Assembly (NCBI GenBank): GCA_035373905.1
Contig: DAOSOK010000012.1
Span: 1-64,000 of the forward strand
Source of the DNA: Candidatus Ozemobacteraceae bacterium
Lineage (GTDB): Bacteria > Muiribacteriota > Ozemobacteria > Ozemobacterales > Ozemobacteraceae
Direction: 5' to 3'
DNA: 64,000 bases
How positions within the stretch are numbered: the stretch's first letter is position 1; each line of letters begins with the position of its first letter. The position numbers and the translations under genes are program-made. Below the pieces are notes generated by a model, which was given only the letters and a program-made list of their open reading frames with translations, ran no database searches and was not told the DNA's origin. Of the stretch, positions 53,988-62,477 are shown piece after piece.

Positions 53988-54350
53988 TCAGCGGAGGGCT
54001 TTCTGCACAGCTTCGAGGACGCGGTTCGGCTGGAACGGCTTGACGATGAAATCCCGTGCGCCGGCCTGGATCGCATCGATGACCATGGCTTGCTGGCCCA
54101 TGGCGCTACACATGATGATCCGGGCGGAGGCGTCGATGCCCTTGATGGCGCGCACGGCGTCTATCCCGTTCATTTCCGGCATCGTGATATCCATGGTGAC
54201 GAGGTCGGGCTTCAGCTTCTGATACATCTCGACGGCTTCTTTTCCGGTCTGGGCCTCGCCGAGAACCTGATACCCGTTTTTCGTCAGGATATCCTTGATC
54301 ATCATGCGCATGAAGGCCGCATCATCAACGATCAGTACGGTCTTCGACAT
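53988..54350 (-). CDS. cheY: chemotaxis response regulator CheY
   Basis: 120 residues, a lone receiver domain: Asp9/Asp10 (LIVDDAAF), phospho-acceptor Asp54 (TMDITMPEMNG), Ser82 in place of the usual Thr (CSAMG), and Lys104 (FIVKPFQPN). Located between fliY and fliO, as in Bacillus and Thermotoga. It binds FliM and FliY N-termini; phosphorylated by CheA and possibly via the Hpt of the CheA paralogue. Confidence 0.95.
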   Translation of the reverse strand: MSKTVLIVDDAAFMRMMIKDILTKNGYQVLGEAQTGKEAVEMYQKLKPDLVTMDITMPEMNGIDAVRAIKGIDASARIIMCSAMGQQAMVIDAIQAGARDFIVKPFQPNRVLEAVQKALR

Positions 54351-54366
54351 AGGTCAGAGAGCCTCC

Positions 54367-55653
54367 TTAGAGTGCCTGAAGCCTGTCCTGCGGGTTCACG
54401 ATACTCGTGATCCTCACCGCGAAATTCTCATCTATGACAACCACTTCGCCTTTTGCGATCAGCTTGTTGTTCACGAAAACCTCGACGGCCTCACCCGCGA
54501 GTTTGTTCAACTCTACTACAGAACCTATTCCCAATTCAAGCACATCTTTGATGAGCATGCGGGTGCGCCCGAGTTCGACCGTGATCTGCAGGGGAACGTC
54601 GAGCAGCAGGTCGATGTTCGACTGAAGACCCATTCCCATGGGCATCTGGAGCATGCCGAACTCTGCCGGCGTTCCGTGCATCGAAGGCATGCCGGGCATG
54701 CCCATCCCCGGCATCCCCATCCCGGGCATGCCCGGCTGCATGGGAATCCCCTGCATTCCCGGCATCCCCTGCATTCCCGGCATCCCTTGGGGAGCGGGGC
54801 CGCTCATGGGGGTAGGCATCGGGCCCGGCATGGCACCCGGCATTCCCATTCCCGGCATCCCCATTCCCCCCATCGCGGCGGCAGGCATCGGGGCGGCGGT
54901 CGGAAGAGGCCCCGGCGGCGGGGGCGGCGGGGCCTTTCTCGGCTCAACCTTCTGCGGCTTGGTCAACTCCGACGCCATGAGCCTCGCGAACTCGATGGGC
55001 TGGAGCTGGATCATCTCGGTCTCGATGATATCGCCGATTTTCACGCGGAACCCGATGCGAAGGAAGTGCGCCTCGCTTCCGAAATCCGGCATCGGCGGCG
55101 GGGTGACGGCAAACGTGACCATCTCGACCTGGGGCGGGGCGATGTCGACCCGCTTCTTGAACACCTCGGACAGGGTCGTGGTCGTCTTGCCCATCATCTG
55201 GTTCATCATCTCGCCCACGGCCGACTTGTGCATGTCCTGGAACTGGGCGTTCGAGCCGTCCTGCCCCATCATCAGGTCCCCGATGATCGCGGCGATCTGT
55301 TTCTTCAGCAGGAGGTAGGAGTTCCCGTCGAACCCTTCGACGTAGGCGATCTTGGCGATGATGAACTCCTCGTCGCCGCTTTCCGAGGCCAGCGTGCCGT
55401 AGCTGATGACACGGATCTGTTCGAGATTGATCTCGACGGGCTTGTTGAGCAGCATCTGGACGACGGAGGACGTGGCTCCCAGGGACAGTTTCGCGACCTC
55501 GGAAAGCTGCGCGATCGCTTCCTGGGAAATCAGATCGGCAACGCTCTTGCCGCCGCTGCCGCCGGAAGCCGGTGCCGGGGATGCGCCGCTGTCTCCTGCG
55601 CCGCCGCTGTGAAGCAGGGCGTCGATTTCTTCTTGCGAGAGTAGATCAGTCAC
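54367..55653 (-). CDS. fliY: flagellar motor switch phosphatase FliY (FliN-type)
   Basis: 428 residues. N-terminal CheY-binding motif LSQEEIDALLHSG, a CheC-like middle domain (about 40-230), a Met/Gly/Pro-rich linker (PGMGMPGAMPGPMPT, PGMQGMPGMQGIPMQ; about 290-345), and the C-terminal SpoA/FliN domain (LDVPLQITVELGRTRMLIKD). The second CheC phosphatase motif is intact (S-x3-E-x2-N in KSAVGEMMNQ, followed about 22 residues later by Pro). The first reads LSEVAKLSLG, with Lys for Asn, and looks inactive. Overlaps fliM by 4 bases. Confidence 0.93.
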   Translation of the reverse strand: MTDLLSQEEIDALLHSGGAGDSGASPAPASGGSGGKSVADLISQEAIAQLSEVAKLSLGATSSVVQMLLNKPVEINLEQIRVISYGTLASESGDEEFIIAKIAYVEGFDGNSYLLLKKQIAAIIGDLMMGQDGSNAQFQDMHKSAVGEMMNQMMGKTTTTLSEVFKKRVDIAPPQVEMVTFAVTPPPMPDFGSEAHFLRIGFRVKIGDIIETEMIQLQPIEFARLMASELTKPQKVEPRKAPPPPPPGPLPTAAPMPAAAMGGMGMPGMGMPGAMPGPMPTPMSGPAPQGMPGMQGMPGMQGIPMQPGMPGMGMPGMGMPGMPSMHGTPAEFGMLQMPMGMGLQSNIDLLLDVPLQITVELGRTRMLIKDVLELGIGSVVELNKLAGEAVEVFVNNKLIAKGEVVVIDENFAVRITSIVNPQDRLQAL

Positions 55654-56702
55654 AATTCGTCCTCCTCGTGGCTGCTCAGAAGCTGGGTGATTGATACGGC
55701 CATCTTTTTACCCACGATGCCGGGGCGGCCACGAAATTTCACACGATTTCCCACACGGATGTTCAAATCTTCCTTCACGAGTTGGTCCAGGACGAGAAGA
55801 TCGCCCGGCTGGAGGGTCAGGACGTCCTGCAACGTCACCGTCTGCGTGCCGAGCTCGGCGACGACGGGCAGGTTCACGGCCTTGACCTGGCTGGTGATCG
55901 CATCGTAGTTCGTCGTCAGCGGTTCCTTGCGGACGGCCGCGAACCAGGAGGCGGCGTTGAACTTCGAGGCGATCGATTCGACGGTATTGTAGGGAATGCA
56001 CAGCGTCATCGTGCCCGTGACGTCGTGGATCTTGATCTCGATGACGACGGAGAGCACCATGTCGTTCGGCGGCACGATCTGCGCGAACTGCGGGTTGGAC
56101 TCGATCAGCTCGATCGAAGGGGAGAGATCGACGACGTTGATCCAGGCCTCGCGCAGCCGCTCGAGAATGATGCGGTTCATCAGTTTGTGCATGATCTGCT
56201 TCTCGACGTCGGTCAGCTGGCGAAGCGTGCCGAGGGGCGTTCCGTTGCCGCCGAGAAGCCGGTCGAGGATCGTGAAGACGACGTTGAGATTGATGTCGAT
56301 CAGGCCCTTGCCGTCGAGTCGTTCGGATTTGAAGGCGGCGATGAAGGTCGGCGAATAGATCGAACGGATCAGCTCCTCGAACGTCAGTTGATCGACCGAG
56401 ATGATCGTCGCCTGCGCGTAGGCGCGGAGCTGGGTCGACAGATCGGTGCCGACGAGGCGCGCGAAGGTCTCGTGTATCAGCTGGATCGTTCCGAGCTGTT
56501 CCTTGGAGAACTTCGTCTGGCGCTTGAAATCGTAGATTTTGCCCTTCTTGGGCTTTTCACGCTCGGGCTTTCCCTCGCCTCCGACCGCCCCTCCGACGGA
56601 CTCGACGCCGCCCGCGGCCGCAGGCTTTTCGGCGGCTCCGCCGCCGGTGTTCAGGGCCGATAACAGGGCGTCTATTTCGTTCTGTGATAAGGTGTCGACC
56701 AT
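55650..56702 (-). CDS. fliM: flagellar motor switch protein FliM
   Basis: 350 residues. N-terminal CheY-binding LSQNEIDALLSAL, then a Gly/Ala/Glu linker, the FliM middle domain (FSKEQLGTIQLIHETFARLV, RLLGGNGTPLGTLRQLT with the GGxG motif), and the C-terminal SpoA domain (LPVVAELGTQTVTLQDVLTL). Normal length. Confidence 0.96.
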   Translation of the reverse strand: MVDTLSQNEIDALLSALNTGGGAAEKPAAAGGVESVGGAVGGEGKPEREKPKKGKIYDFKRQTKFSKEQLGTIQLIHETFARLVGTDLSTQLRAYAQATIISVDQLTFEELIRSIYSPTFIAAFKSERLDGKGLIDINLNVVFTILDRLLGGNGTPLGTLRQLTDVEKQIMHKLMNRIILERLREAWINVVDLSPSIELIESNPQFAQIVPPNDMVLSVVIEIKIHDVTGTMTLCIPYNTVESIASKFNAASWFAAVRKEPLTTNYDAITSQVKAVNLPVVAELGTQTVTLQDVLTLQPGDLLVLDQLVKEDLNIRVGNRVKFRGRPGIVGKKMAVSITQLLSSHEEDEL

Positions 56703-56730
56703 GCCGGTTCAGCTTTCATGAATGCCGAAA

Positions 56731-56748
56731 GCCGCCGTAGAAGGCGGC
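56731..56748. other. short hairpin between fliM and fliL
   Basis: GCCGCC-GTAGAA-GGCGGC, a 6-bp stem in the 106-base gap. It has no T-run on either strand; it may be an attenuation or processing site or chance. Confidence 0.25.
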
Positions 56749-56808
56749 CCGGTCCCGAACGTCGTTTCGTCGTTGCGCGATGCGTGTGAACAAACTCGTT
56801 TTCTTGCC

Positions 56809-57276
56809 TCAGTTGATGAGAAATACCGGTATAAATATTTTCACGATGCGGCTTTCGGAAGAGGATTTTCCGAGAATCGCGTTGAGCTGTTTCTCGATGT
56901 CCTTGTGCAGGAAATGGTCGATATAGTCTTCCTTCGCGCGCTGGATGTTCAGCTTCATGAGGATCGTCGTGACGGCGTCACGAAGTTCGCCTTTCCGCTC
57001 CTCGAGCTCCTTTTCGAGATTGCCGATATACCCGATCTCGACTTCGATCTTGATGTAGTGAAGTTCTTCGTCGCGGGTCGTGGCGGTGAACTCTCCGAGC
57101 GAAAACCGTCCCATTTTCGGGGCCGTCTGGATCTGCTCCTGCGTCGGAGGGGCGGGTTCGTGGGCCGGACCGCCGCCCTTCGCCTTCTTGCTGGTCATCC
57201 AGGCGATGCCGACGACGATAAGGATGAGTGCCAGAACGGCGACTCCGATCAGGATGTATTTGGTTTTAGGTGACAT
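56809..57276 (-). CDS. fliL: flagellar basal body protein FliL
   Basis: 155 residues: one N-terminal membrane helix (YILIGVAVLALILIVVGIAW), a linker, and a FliL periplasmic domain (YIKIEVEIGYIGNLEKELEE, LRDAVTTILMKLNIQ). Associates with stators. The motA and motB genes that often stand just before fliL are absent here. Confidence 0.92.
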   Translation of the reverse strand: MSPKTKYILIGVAVLALILIVVGIAWMTSKKAKGGGPAHEPAPPTQEQIQTAPKMGRFSLGEFTATTRDEELHYIKIEVEIGYIGNLEKELEERKGELRDAVTTILMKLNIQRAKEDYIDHFLHKDIEKQLNAILGKSSSESRIVKIFIPVFLIN

Positions 57277-57349
57277 GTCTCACGATCCTATCATGCTCAA
57301 AATAAGCCGTCAATGCCGTTTCCCGTGATTTATGCACGCGGTGCCCGGA

Positions 57350-57580
57350 TCATGCCGCCGGCATTTCCGGAGGCCGCCTGGAGCGGATCTGGGGCAGTCT
57401 GTAGAAGATCAGACGGCGATACCTGATCACCCGTTTCCGGACGAGATCGCTCGTCTCGCGGACCATGTAGGTTCGTCCGTTCGTCAGGGTGATGACGGTG
57501 TCGGGCGTGGTTTCGATGTTTTCGATCAGCTCGGGATTCAGGAAAAAAGAGCGACCGTTGAGACGTGTGAGTCTGATCAT
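57350..57580 (-). CDS. flbD: FlbD-family flagellar protein
   Basis: 76 residues beginning MIRLTRLNGRSFFLNPELIE and continuing NIETTPDTVITLTNGRTYMV, the FlbD/SwrD pattern, with a basic C-terminal tail. In Bacillus SwrD raises flagellar torque. Standard position after flgE. Confidence 0.9.
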   Translation of the reverse strand: MIRLTRLNGRSFFLNPELIENIETTPDTVITLTNGRTYMVRETSDLVRKRVIRYRRLIFYRLPQIRSRRPPEMPAA

Positions 57581-57747
57581 GTCGCTCTCCTTCCGCTGAT
57601 TTTCGAAGGCGCCGGTATGGGCGAAGGGACGGGGCGGGGCCGACCGGCGATTTGGCCGCCTGTTCCGGCGGTTATCATCGGAACGGAGTTCCGGACCTGC
57701 CCTTCACCGCATACCGTTCTTCTCAATTACCTATCGGCTGATTCCGG

Positions 57748-60700
57748 TTAACGCTTGAGGTTCACGACTTCCTGGAGAATTTCGTCCGAGGTCGTGATGA
57801 TTCTGGAACTCGCCTGGAAGGCCCGCTGCGTAACGATCAGATTGGTGAACTCCTCGGCGATGTCGACGTTGCTCATTTCGAGAGACCTGGCGAGGATCGA
57901 ACCTCGCTCGCCTTCCGCCGGCCGGCCGATGATCGCGAGACCGGAGTTGGGGGAATAGGCATACATGTTCGAGCCGGTCTTCTCGAGGCCGCCGGGGTTG
58001 TTGAACGTCGCGAGCGCCACCTGGCCGATCGGCTGCTTCTGCCCGTTCGAATACACGCCGCGAATGGTGCCGTCCTGCTCGAAGTAGATGCTTTCGAGGA
58101 GTCCCATCTCGTAGCCGTCCTGGTCGCGGGCCTTGGTCGTGAAGGCGGAGTCGAACTGGGTGATGAGATCCATGTTGAGCTTGATCGTGACCTTGTTGCT
58201 CCCGGCCGGGGTCATACTGATCTCGTTCACGATGGATTTGGCGATGTCGATCTTGCCCTGATTGGTGAAGTAGCAGGTGCCGGTGCGGCCGGAGATCAGG
58301 GCGTTGTTTGCCCGTTCGAGTTCTTCATCGGTCGGATCTTGCGGGTCGACGACGCCGTTCTGCGGGTCCTTCAGCCAGTTCACGATTTCGGGGTCGCTTT
58401 TCCCGTAGGAAATCTTGTACTGCCACTCGTGCGTGGCCTTGTTCGTATGTTCCCAGGTCGTCACCAGTTCGTGGGAACTGCCGAGCGAATCGTAGATCGT
58501 GATGCTGGTCGTGTGGGTTTGCCCCTTGTTCAGCGCTCCGGAGATCTTGGTTTCGGTCGTTCCGACCTTGGCGACGAAGGTCAGTTCGTCGGACGAGGGG
58601 GTGGGAACGTAGATTTTCACGCTTTCCGACTGGCCCTTCTCGGCCGTCGTGGTCATCGTCATCGTGTCGTTCGGCACCCACGGGATGCTTCCTTCGTTCA
58701 GGGTGAAGTCGAGACCGCCGAGATTGAACCGGCTGGTCGCCGCCTGTCCGTGAACGACGGTGCCGTTGATGAAGCCGAGCTGCTCGGGATTCTCGCCTCC
58801 GATCTGGATCAGCTCGCCGAGGCCGCTCCCGGTGCCGGTGATCGCGAGCTGGTCGGGAATGCTGTCGTTGTTCGAGTCGACGAACTGCGCGTAGGCGGCG
58901 ACGTTGTTCGCGGCCAGTTTCGAGTTGATGGTCGAGAGAATCTCGCCGCGGTTGTAGATGCGGTTGTTGCCTTCGACCAGATCGTTGAAGGTGATGAGGG
59001 CCGAGTGGCCGTTCTTGTCGGTGATCGTAAAGCTGACGTCGCGCGACGGATCCCACTGGTCCGTGGCCATGTTCCAGAGGGTGGGAATTTCGAGGCCAAG
59101 CTGGTTGAGGCCGCCGCGATCCGCGATGGTCAGCGTCTCGCCGGCGCCGACCGTGTTTCCGGTGATCAGGAGCGTTTCGTCGGTGCCGTCGCCGTCAGAA
59201 TCGGTGAACGAAGCGGTCGCATCGACGCCCTGGGCGGCGAGGGCGACGTTGATCGTATTGACGATGTCGGCGCGGGTGTAGACGGTGGCGCCGTCGAAGT
59301 TGATCGTTGCAACGTTTCCGGCCGTATCGGTCACGCTGAACGAGACGTTGGTCATCGGATTCCACTGGTCGCCGGCCATGTCCCAGAGCTCGCTCTTGCG
59401 TGCGGCCAGGCCGGAACTGAAGGTGAACTGGGGGGCGGTCGTGTCGGTTCCGTTCTGGGAGGTGGGTGTGAGGTCCGCGAGCACTTCAGGCTCCGCGGCG
59501 CCGGTTCCCTTGACGGTGGTCTGGAACGGCGCGACGGTCAGCAGATCGAGATTCACGGCGTTCTTGATGGTGACCTGCTGGTCTTCGCCGGGATTCGTTC
59601 CCGCGATGATCAGGGTGTTGTCCTGGAACTGGGCCGTGGCCGACAGGTTCGCCGCATTCAGCTTTTCCTGGATGATCCGGGTGATGTCTCCGCGGGTGTA
59701 GCCGGGGGCGAGGTTCGTCGGAAAAGTGACCGTGGCGGTTTTTCCTTCGGTGTCGATGACGTCGAAGCTGACGTCGGACGTGGGCAGCCAGGGGATCGAG
59801 ACGACGGGAAGCTCGATCTGCGGTGTGGTCAGCGTCGAGCCGGAGCGGCTCAGCAGGCCCAGCCCCGAGAAGTCGCTCAGATTGGTGACGCCGTTGAGGG
59901 TCAGGCTCTGGTCGGCGCCTGTCTGGCGGCTGGTGATCGACATCTTGTTCGTGACGGAGTCGTAGGTGGCGATCGCGTTCAGTCCGTTGTTCGCCATTTG
60001 GTTGTTGATCGTGGCGATGATCTGGGCCGGCGTGTAGGTGGGGCCGTTCGGATCGGTGCTGCCGGCGAACTCGACTCTCGCCGAGCGGGGAGGATTGTAG
60101 TAGTTGTCGGTGATGGTGAAGCTGAGGTCCGCGTTCGGCTTCCATTTGCCGGCCGTCAGCGACATGACGCCGCCTTCGATCGTGGCGTTGGTGCCGCCCA
60201 GGATGCCGGAGCCGATGAAGCCGCGGACGGAGCCGACGACGCGGTACGAGGTCGCGCGGGTCGGGTCGCCGCCGTCGAAGATGACCGTGACGGTTTCGTC
60301 CCTGATCTCGCTGCCCGACGCGATGACGCCGGGGCAGGAGCCGTTCGCGCCGTCGTTGGTGACGGTGTTGACCAGATTGGTCGCGGTGGCCGAGACGGGG
60401 ATGCCGTCGGGATCGTAGGTGAAATAGGCGTGACCGAGCGTGCTGTCGGCGGCGGCCGGATCGACCGTGCTCGCAATGACCTTGCCGTCCTTGTCGGTCT
60501 TGATCGTGCCGGTGGCGACGTTGCCCTCGGTGTCGTCGACGGCGGTCCAGATCCAGTTCTGCGAGTCGATCTTCTTGAACTTGAACTGGAGGTTCTGGTA
60601 GTTGCCCGCGGTGTCGAGATAGGTCAGCGTGTTCACGCCGAACTCGATGTCGCGCTCGTCCGAACTGCTGTCGAGGTTCGAAGCATAGCTGATATTATTC

Positions 60701-61224
60701 GTCTGGTGCGCGTGCTTCTTGAGATAGCGAACGGTATTGATATTGGTAGGGACGGTTCCGGTGTCGGACAGCTCGAGATTCCCCGTCTTGGGATTCTGCG
60801 TGGCCATCCAGCCCTGGACCTTGTAGCCGCTGGTGCCCATGACCAGGTCGTAGCTGCTGTTCAGGTTGAAGTTCCCGTCGCGGGTGAACAGCTGCCGGCC
60901 GCCGCCCCCGTCGATGACGAAGAAGCCGCCGCCTTCGATGGCGAGGTCGGTGTTCTTGCCGGTCGTCTCGGTGGCGCCCTGTTCCATGATGGTGTCGATG
61001 GAGCCGAGCTTGGCTCCCAGGCCGACCTGCATGGGGTTGAGGCCGCCATACGGGCCGAACGACTGCTGCGCGTTGCGAATGGTCTGGCAGAAGAGATCTT
61101 CGAACATCGCGCGACCGCGCTTGAAACCGGTCGTGTTGACGTTGGCGATGTTGTTGCTCAGCACGTCCATTTTCGTCTGGTTCTGCTTGAGCCCCGTAAC
61201 TCCCGTGAAAAGTGATCGCATCAT
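57748..61224 (-). CDS. flgE: giant flagellar hook protein FlgE with tandem inserted domains
   Basis: 1158 residues, against roughly 400-500 in most species. The N-terminus (SLFTGVTGLKQNQTKMDVLS, then NNIANVNTTGFKRGRAMFED) and C-terminus (SNVDIAEEFTNLIVTQRAFQ, then ITTSDEILQEVVNLKR) are the conserved D0 helices. Between about 355 and 821 lie four tandem units of about 100 residues with a shared layout: a W-x-P-x-x-(D/N)-(V/L)-S-F start, an I-(T/V)-D turn, a Y-(T/N)-(P/R) then I-x-x-(T/I)-I-N helix, a short strand, then an A-(T/Y)-A-(T/Q)-(F/Y) strand and a GLGL/LGLE/LGFI end. Units 3 and 4 carry Asp/Asn-rich turns (DSDGDGTDE, DSNNDSIPD) that could bind calcium. The final domain (LTFVAKVGTTETKISGALNK, LVTTWEHTNKATHEWQYK) is the usual FlgE D1/D2. 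Confidence 0.93.
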   Translation of the reverse strand: MMRSLFTGVTGLKQNQTKMDVLSNNIANVNTTGFKRGRAMFEDLFCQTIRNAQQSFGPYGGLNPMQVGLGAKLGSIDTIMEQGATETTGKNTDLAIEGGGFFVIDGGGGRQLFTRDGNFNLNSSYDLVMGTSGYKVQGWMATQNPKTGNLELSDTGTVPTNINTVRYLKKHAHQTNNISYASNLDSSSDERDIEFGVNTLTYLDTAGNYQNLQFKFKKIDSQNWIWTAVDDTEGNVATGTIKTDKDGKVIASTVDPAAADSTLGHAYFTYDPDGIPVSATATNLVNTVTNDGANGSCPGVIASGSEIRDETVTVIFDGGDPTRATSYRVVGSVRGFIGSGILGGTNATIEGGVMSLTAGKWKPNADLSFTITDNYYNPPRSARVEFAGSTDPNGPTYTPAQIIATINNQMANNGLNAIATYDSVTNKMSITSRQTGADQSLTLNGVTNLSDFSGLGLLSRSGSTLTTPQIELPVVSIPWLPTSDVSFDVIDTEGKTATVTFPTNLAPGYTRGDITRIIQEKLNAANLSATAQFQDNTLIIAGTNPGEDQQVTIKNAVNLDLLTVAPFQTTVKGTGAAEPEVLADLTPTSQNGTDTTAPQFTFSSGLAARKSELWDMAGDQWNPMTNVSFSVTDTAGNVATINFDGATVYTRADIVNTINVALAAQGVDATASFTDSDGDGTDETLLITGNTVGAGETLTIADRGGLNQLGLEIPTLWNMATDQWDPSRDVSFTITDKNGHSALITFNDLVEGNNRIYNRGEILSTINSKLAANNVAAYAQFVDSNNDSIPDQLAITGTGSGLGELIQIGGENPEQLGFINGTVVHGQAATSRFNLGGLDFTLNEGSIPWVPNDTMTMTTTAEKGQSESVKIYVPTPSSDELTFVAKVGTTETKISGALNKGQTHTTSITIYDSLGSSHELVTTWEHTNKATHEWQYKISYGKSDPEIVNWLKDPQNGVVDPQDPTDEELERANNALISGRTGTCYFTNQGKIDIAKSIVNEISMTPAGSNKVTIKLNMDLITQFDSAFTTKARDQDGYEMGLLESIYFEQDGTIRGVYSNGQKQPIGQVALATFNNPGGLEKTGSNMYAYSPNSGLAIIGRPAEGERGSILARSLEMSNVDIAEEFTNLIVTQRAFQASSRIITTSDEILQEVVNLKR

Positions 61225-61589
61225 AGCACGTTGTCCTTGTCTCTAAACGGCAACCGGTGCCTTCGCGCCGCGGGGCGTATCCGTTCGTCCCGTGCCGGCA
61301 ACCCTCGGTGGAGGGCTGTGGGCCGGCCCGGAAGACAACACTTCATGTGCCTCTTCCGGACCGGCGCTGCCTGTCAAAAGACGTATCCGGCGCGTATGCT
61401 GCCGCCCTCTGTCGATCGGGCGGTGATGCGGGCTTCCCTTTCGGGTCCGGCCTGCGTTCGTTTCTGTCTGGTTTCGTTGCCTCGTGCGCCTTGCTACGTC
61501 CCTGAAGAACCTGTGTCGAACTGCTTATGTCGCTTTCAGTGAGATGTTCACCTTCCTTTCCGTGTCAGATGGTTGGTTTGTCGCGCTCC
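61225..61589. other. 365-base gap upstream of flgE with a stem-loop
   Basis: No open frame here looks coding. A nearly perfect 14-bp inverted repeat, GCCGGCCCGGAAGA (61322-61335) and TCTTCCGGACCGGC (61352-61365), lies about 100 bases upstream of the flgE start. No sigma28 or sigma54 consensus was convincing. Probably the flgE leader with a processing, attenuation or regulatory stem. Confidence 0.45.
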
Positions 61590-61994
61590 TCATGCGTGAT
61601 GCTTGATGCTCACGCTATCTATCTGTGTAACTATTCTATCTCGCAGATCGGCCGGGTCCATCGCGGTCACGAGAGTCCGCGTCGGCACGTTCACGACGAA
61701 CGCGGCGTTTCCCGTCAGGACGAGCGAGTCACGCGCGCCTTTCGCCTGGAGTTCGTCGAGGGCTTCGCCCAGGAGTTGTTTCGTTTCCGTATCGAACGGA
61801 ATATTTCGCTCCTGGAGACGCTTCTCGGCGTGCGCCGTCACGTTCAGGCCGCTCCGGAGGCCGGTGGTCCGCGTCAGGACTTCCCGCAGCGCCAGGTCGA
61901 ACCCGTTTCCGTTGACGGCATTCGGCTTCACCGCAGCGGATGGCGTCGCGGTGCGTGTGGGGGTGATCGGACCTATACTGAATCTTGGATCCAT
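61590..61994 (-). CDS. flagellar operon protein, TIGR02530 family
   Basis: 134 residues. The motif HAEKRLQERNIPFDTETKQL, then KGARDSLVLTGNAAFVVNVP, and a final TRTLVTAMDP with TQIDSVSI match the TIGR02530 family, found next to flgD/flgE in Firmicutes-type flagellar operons. In B. subtilis the equivalent gene is thought to be of minor or unknown function. Confidence 0.85.
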   Translation of the reverse strand: MDPRFSIGPITPTRTATPSAAVKPNAVNGNGFDLALREVLTRTTGLRSGLNVTAHAEKRLQERNIPFDTETKQLLGEALDELQAKGARDSLVLTGNAAFVVNVPTRTLVTAMDPADLRDRIVTQIDSVSIKHHA

Positions 61995-62040
61995 CGAACG
62001 TTACCTGGTTCTCCCGAAGTCAGAATCGCTTTCCGGAATC

Positions 62041-62466
62041 TCAGGACGGGAACTTGACGTTGTTGATCTCGGCCAGTTTGATGTCCTGCCCGTTCACCGT
62101 GAAGACCGCCTCGCCGTTTTCGAACCGGACCGCCGTCACCTCGCCGGTGATCGACTCGACCTGGCCCGACGGCGTCGCGTTCACTTCCATTCCCAGATAC
62201 GTCATCGCCTCGGTCTTGTAATTCTGGCCAAGAGCGCTGACGAGCTGGGTGATCGATTTGCCCATGTTGGTGATCTGCTCGAGCGTCGAGAAGTTCGCCA
62301 TCTGGGCCACGTACTCCGTGTTGTCCATCGGTGAAAGAGGGTCCTGATACTGCATCTGTTTCGTCAGCAGCAGCAGAAACGCGTTCTTGTCCAGGTCTTT
62401 GGTCTTCCTGGTGGTTGATGGTCCCATTGTTCCGGGAGCAACGGTGTCAACGAGCTCGAGAGCCAT
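62041..62466 (-). CDS. flgD: flagellar hook capping protein FlgD (short form)
   Basis: 141 residues. The FlgD N-terminal region KNAFLLLLTKQMQYQDPLSP, then MDNTEYVAQMANFSTLEQIT, is unmistakable; it is followed by one small beta domain (VEVNATPSGQVESITGEVTA, then VRFENGEAVFTVNGQDIKLA). The FnIII and Tudor domains of enteric FlgD are missing, as in Bacillus-type short FlgD. It caps the growing hook; the short cap is notable next to such a long FlgE. Confidence 0.93.
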   Translation of the reverse strand: MALELVDTVAPGTMGPSTTRKTKDLDKNAFLLLLTKQMQYQDPLSPMDNTEYVAQMANFSTLEQITNMGKSITQLVSALGQNYKTEAMTYLGMEVNATPSGQVESITGEVTAVRFENGEAVFTVNGQDIKLAEINNVKFPS

Positions 62467-62477
62467 GTGCCTGCCTC

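Noticed and set aside
54640..54900. CRISPR-like or minisatellite array in the GGCATGCCCGG repeats
   Set aside because: It lies inside fliY, is in frame, and encodes the Met-Gly-Pro linker; no spacers.
58339..61215. 958-codon plus-strand frame opposite flgE
   Set aside because: Antisense shadow of FlgE; the hook protein termini on the minus strand are conserved.
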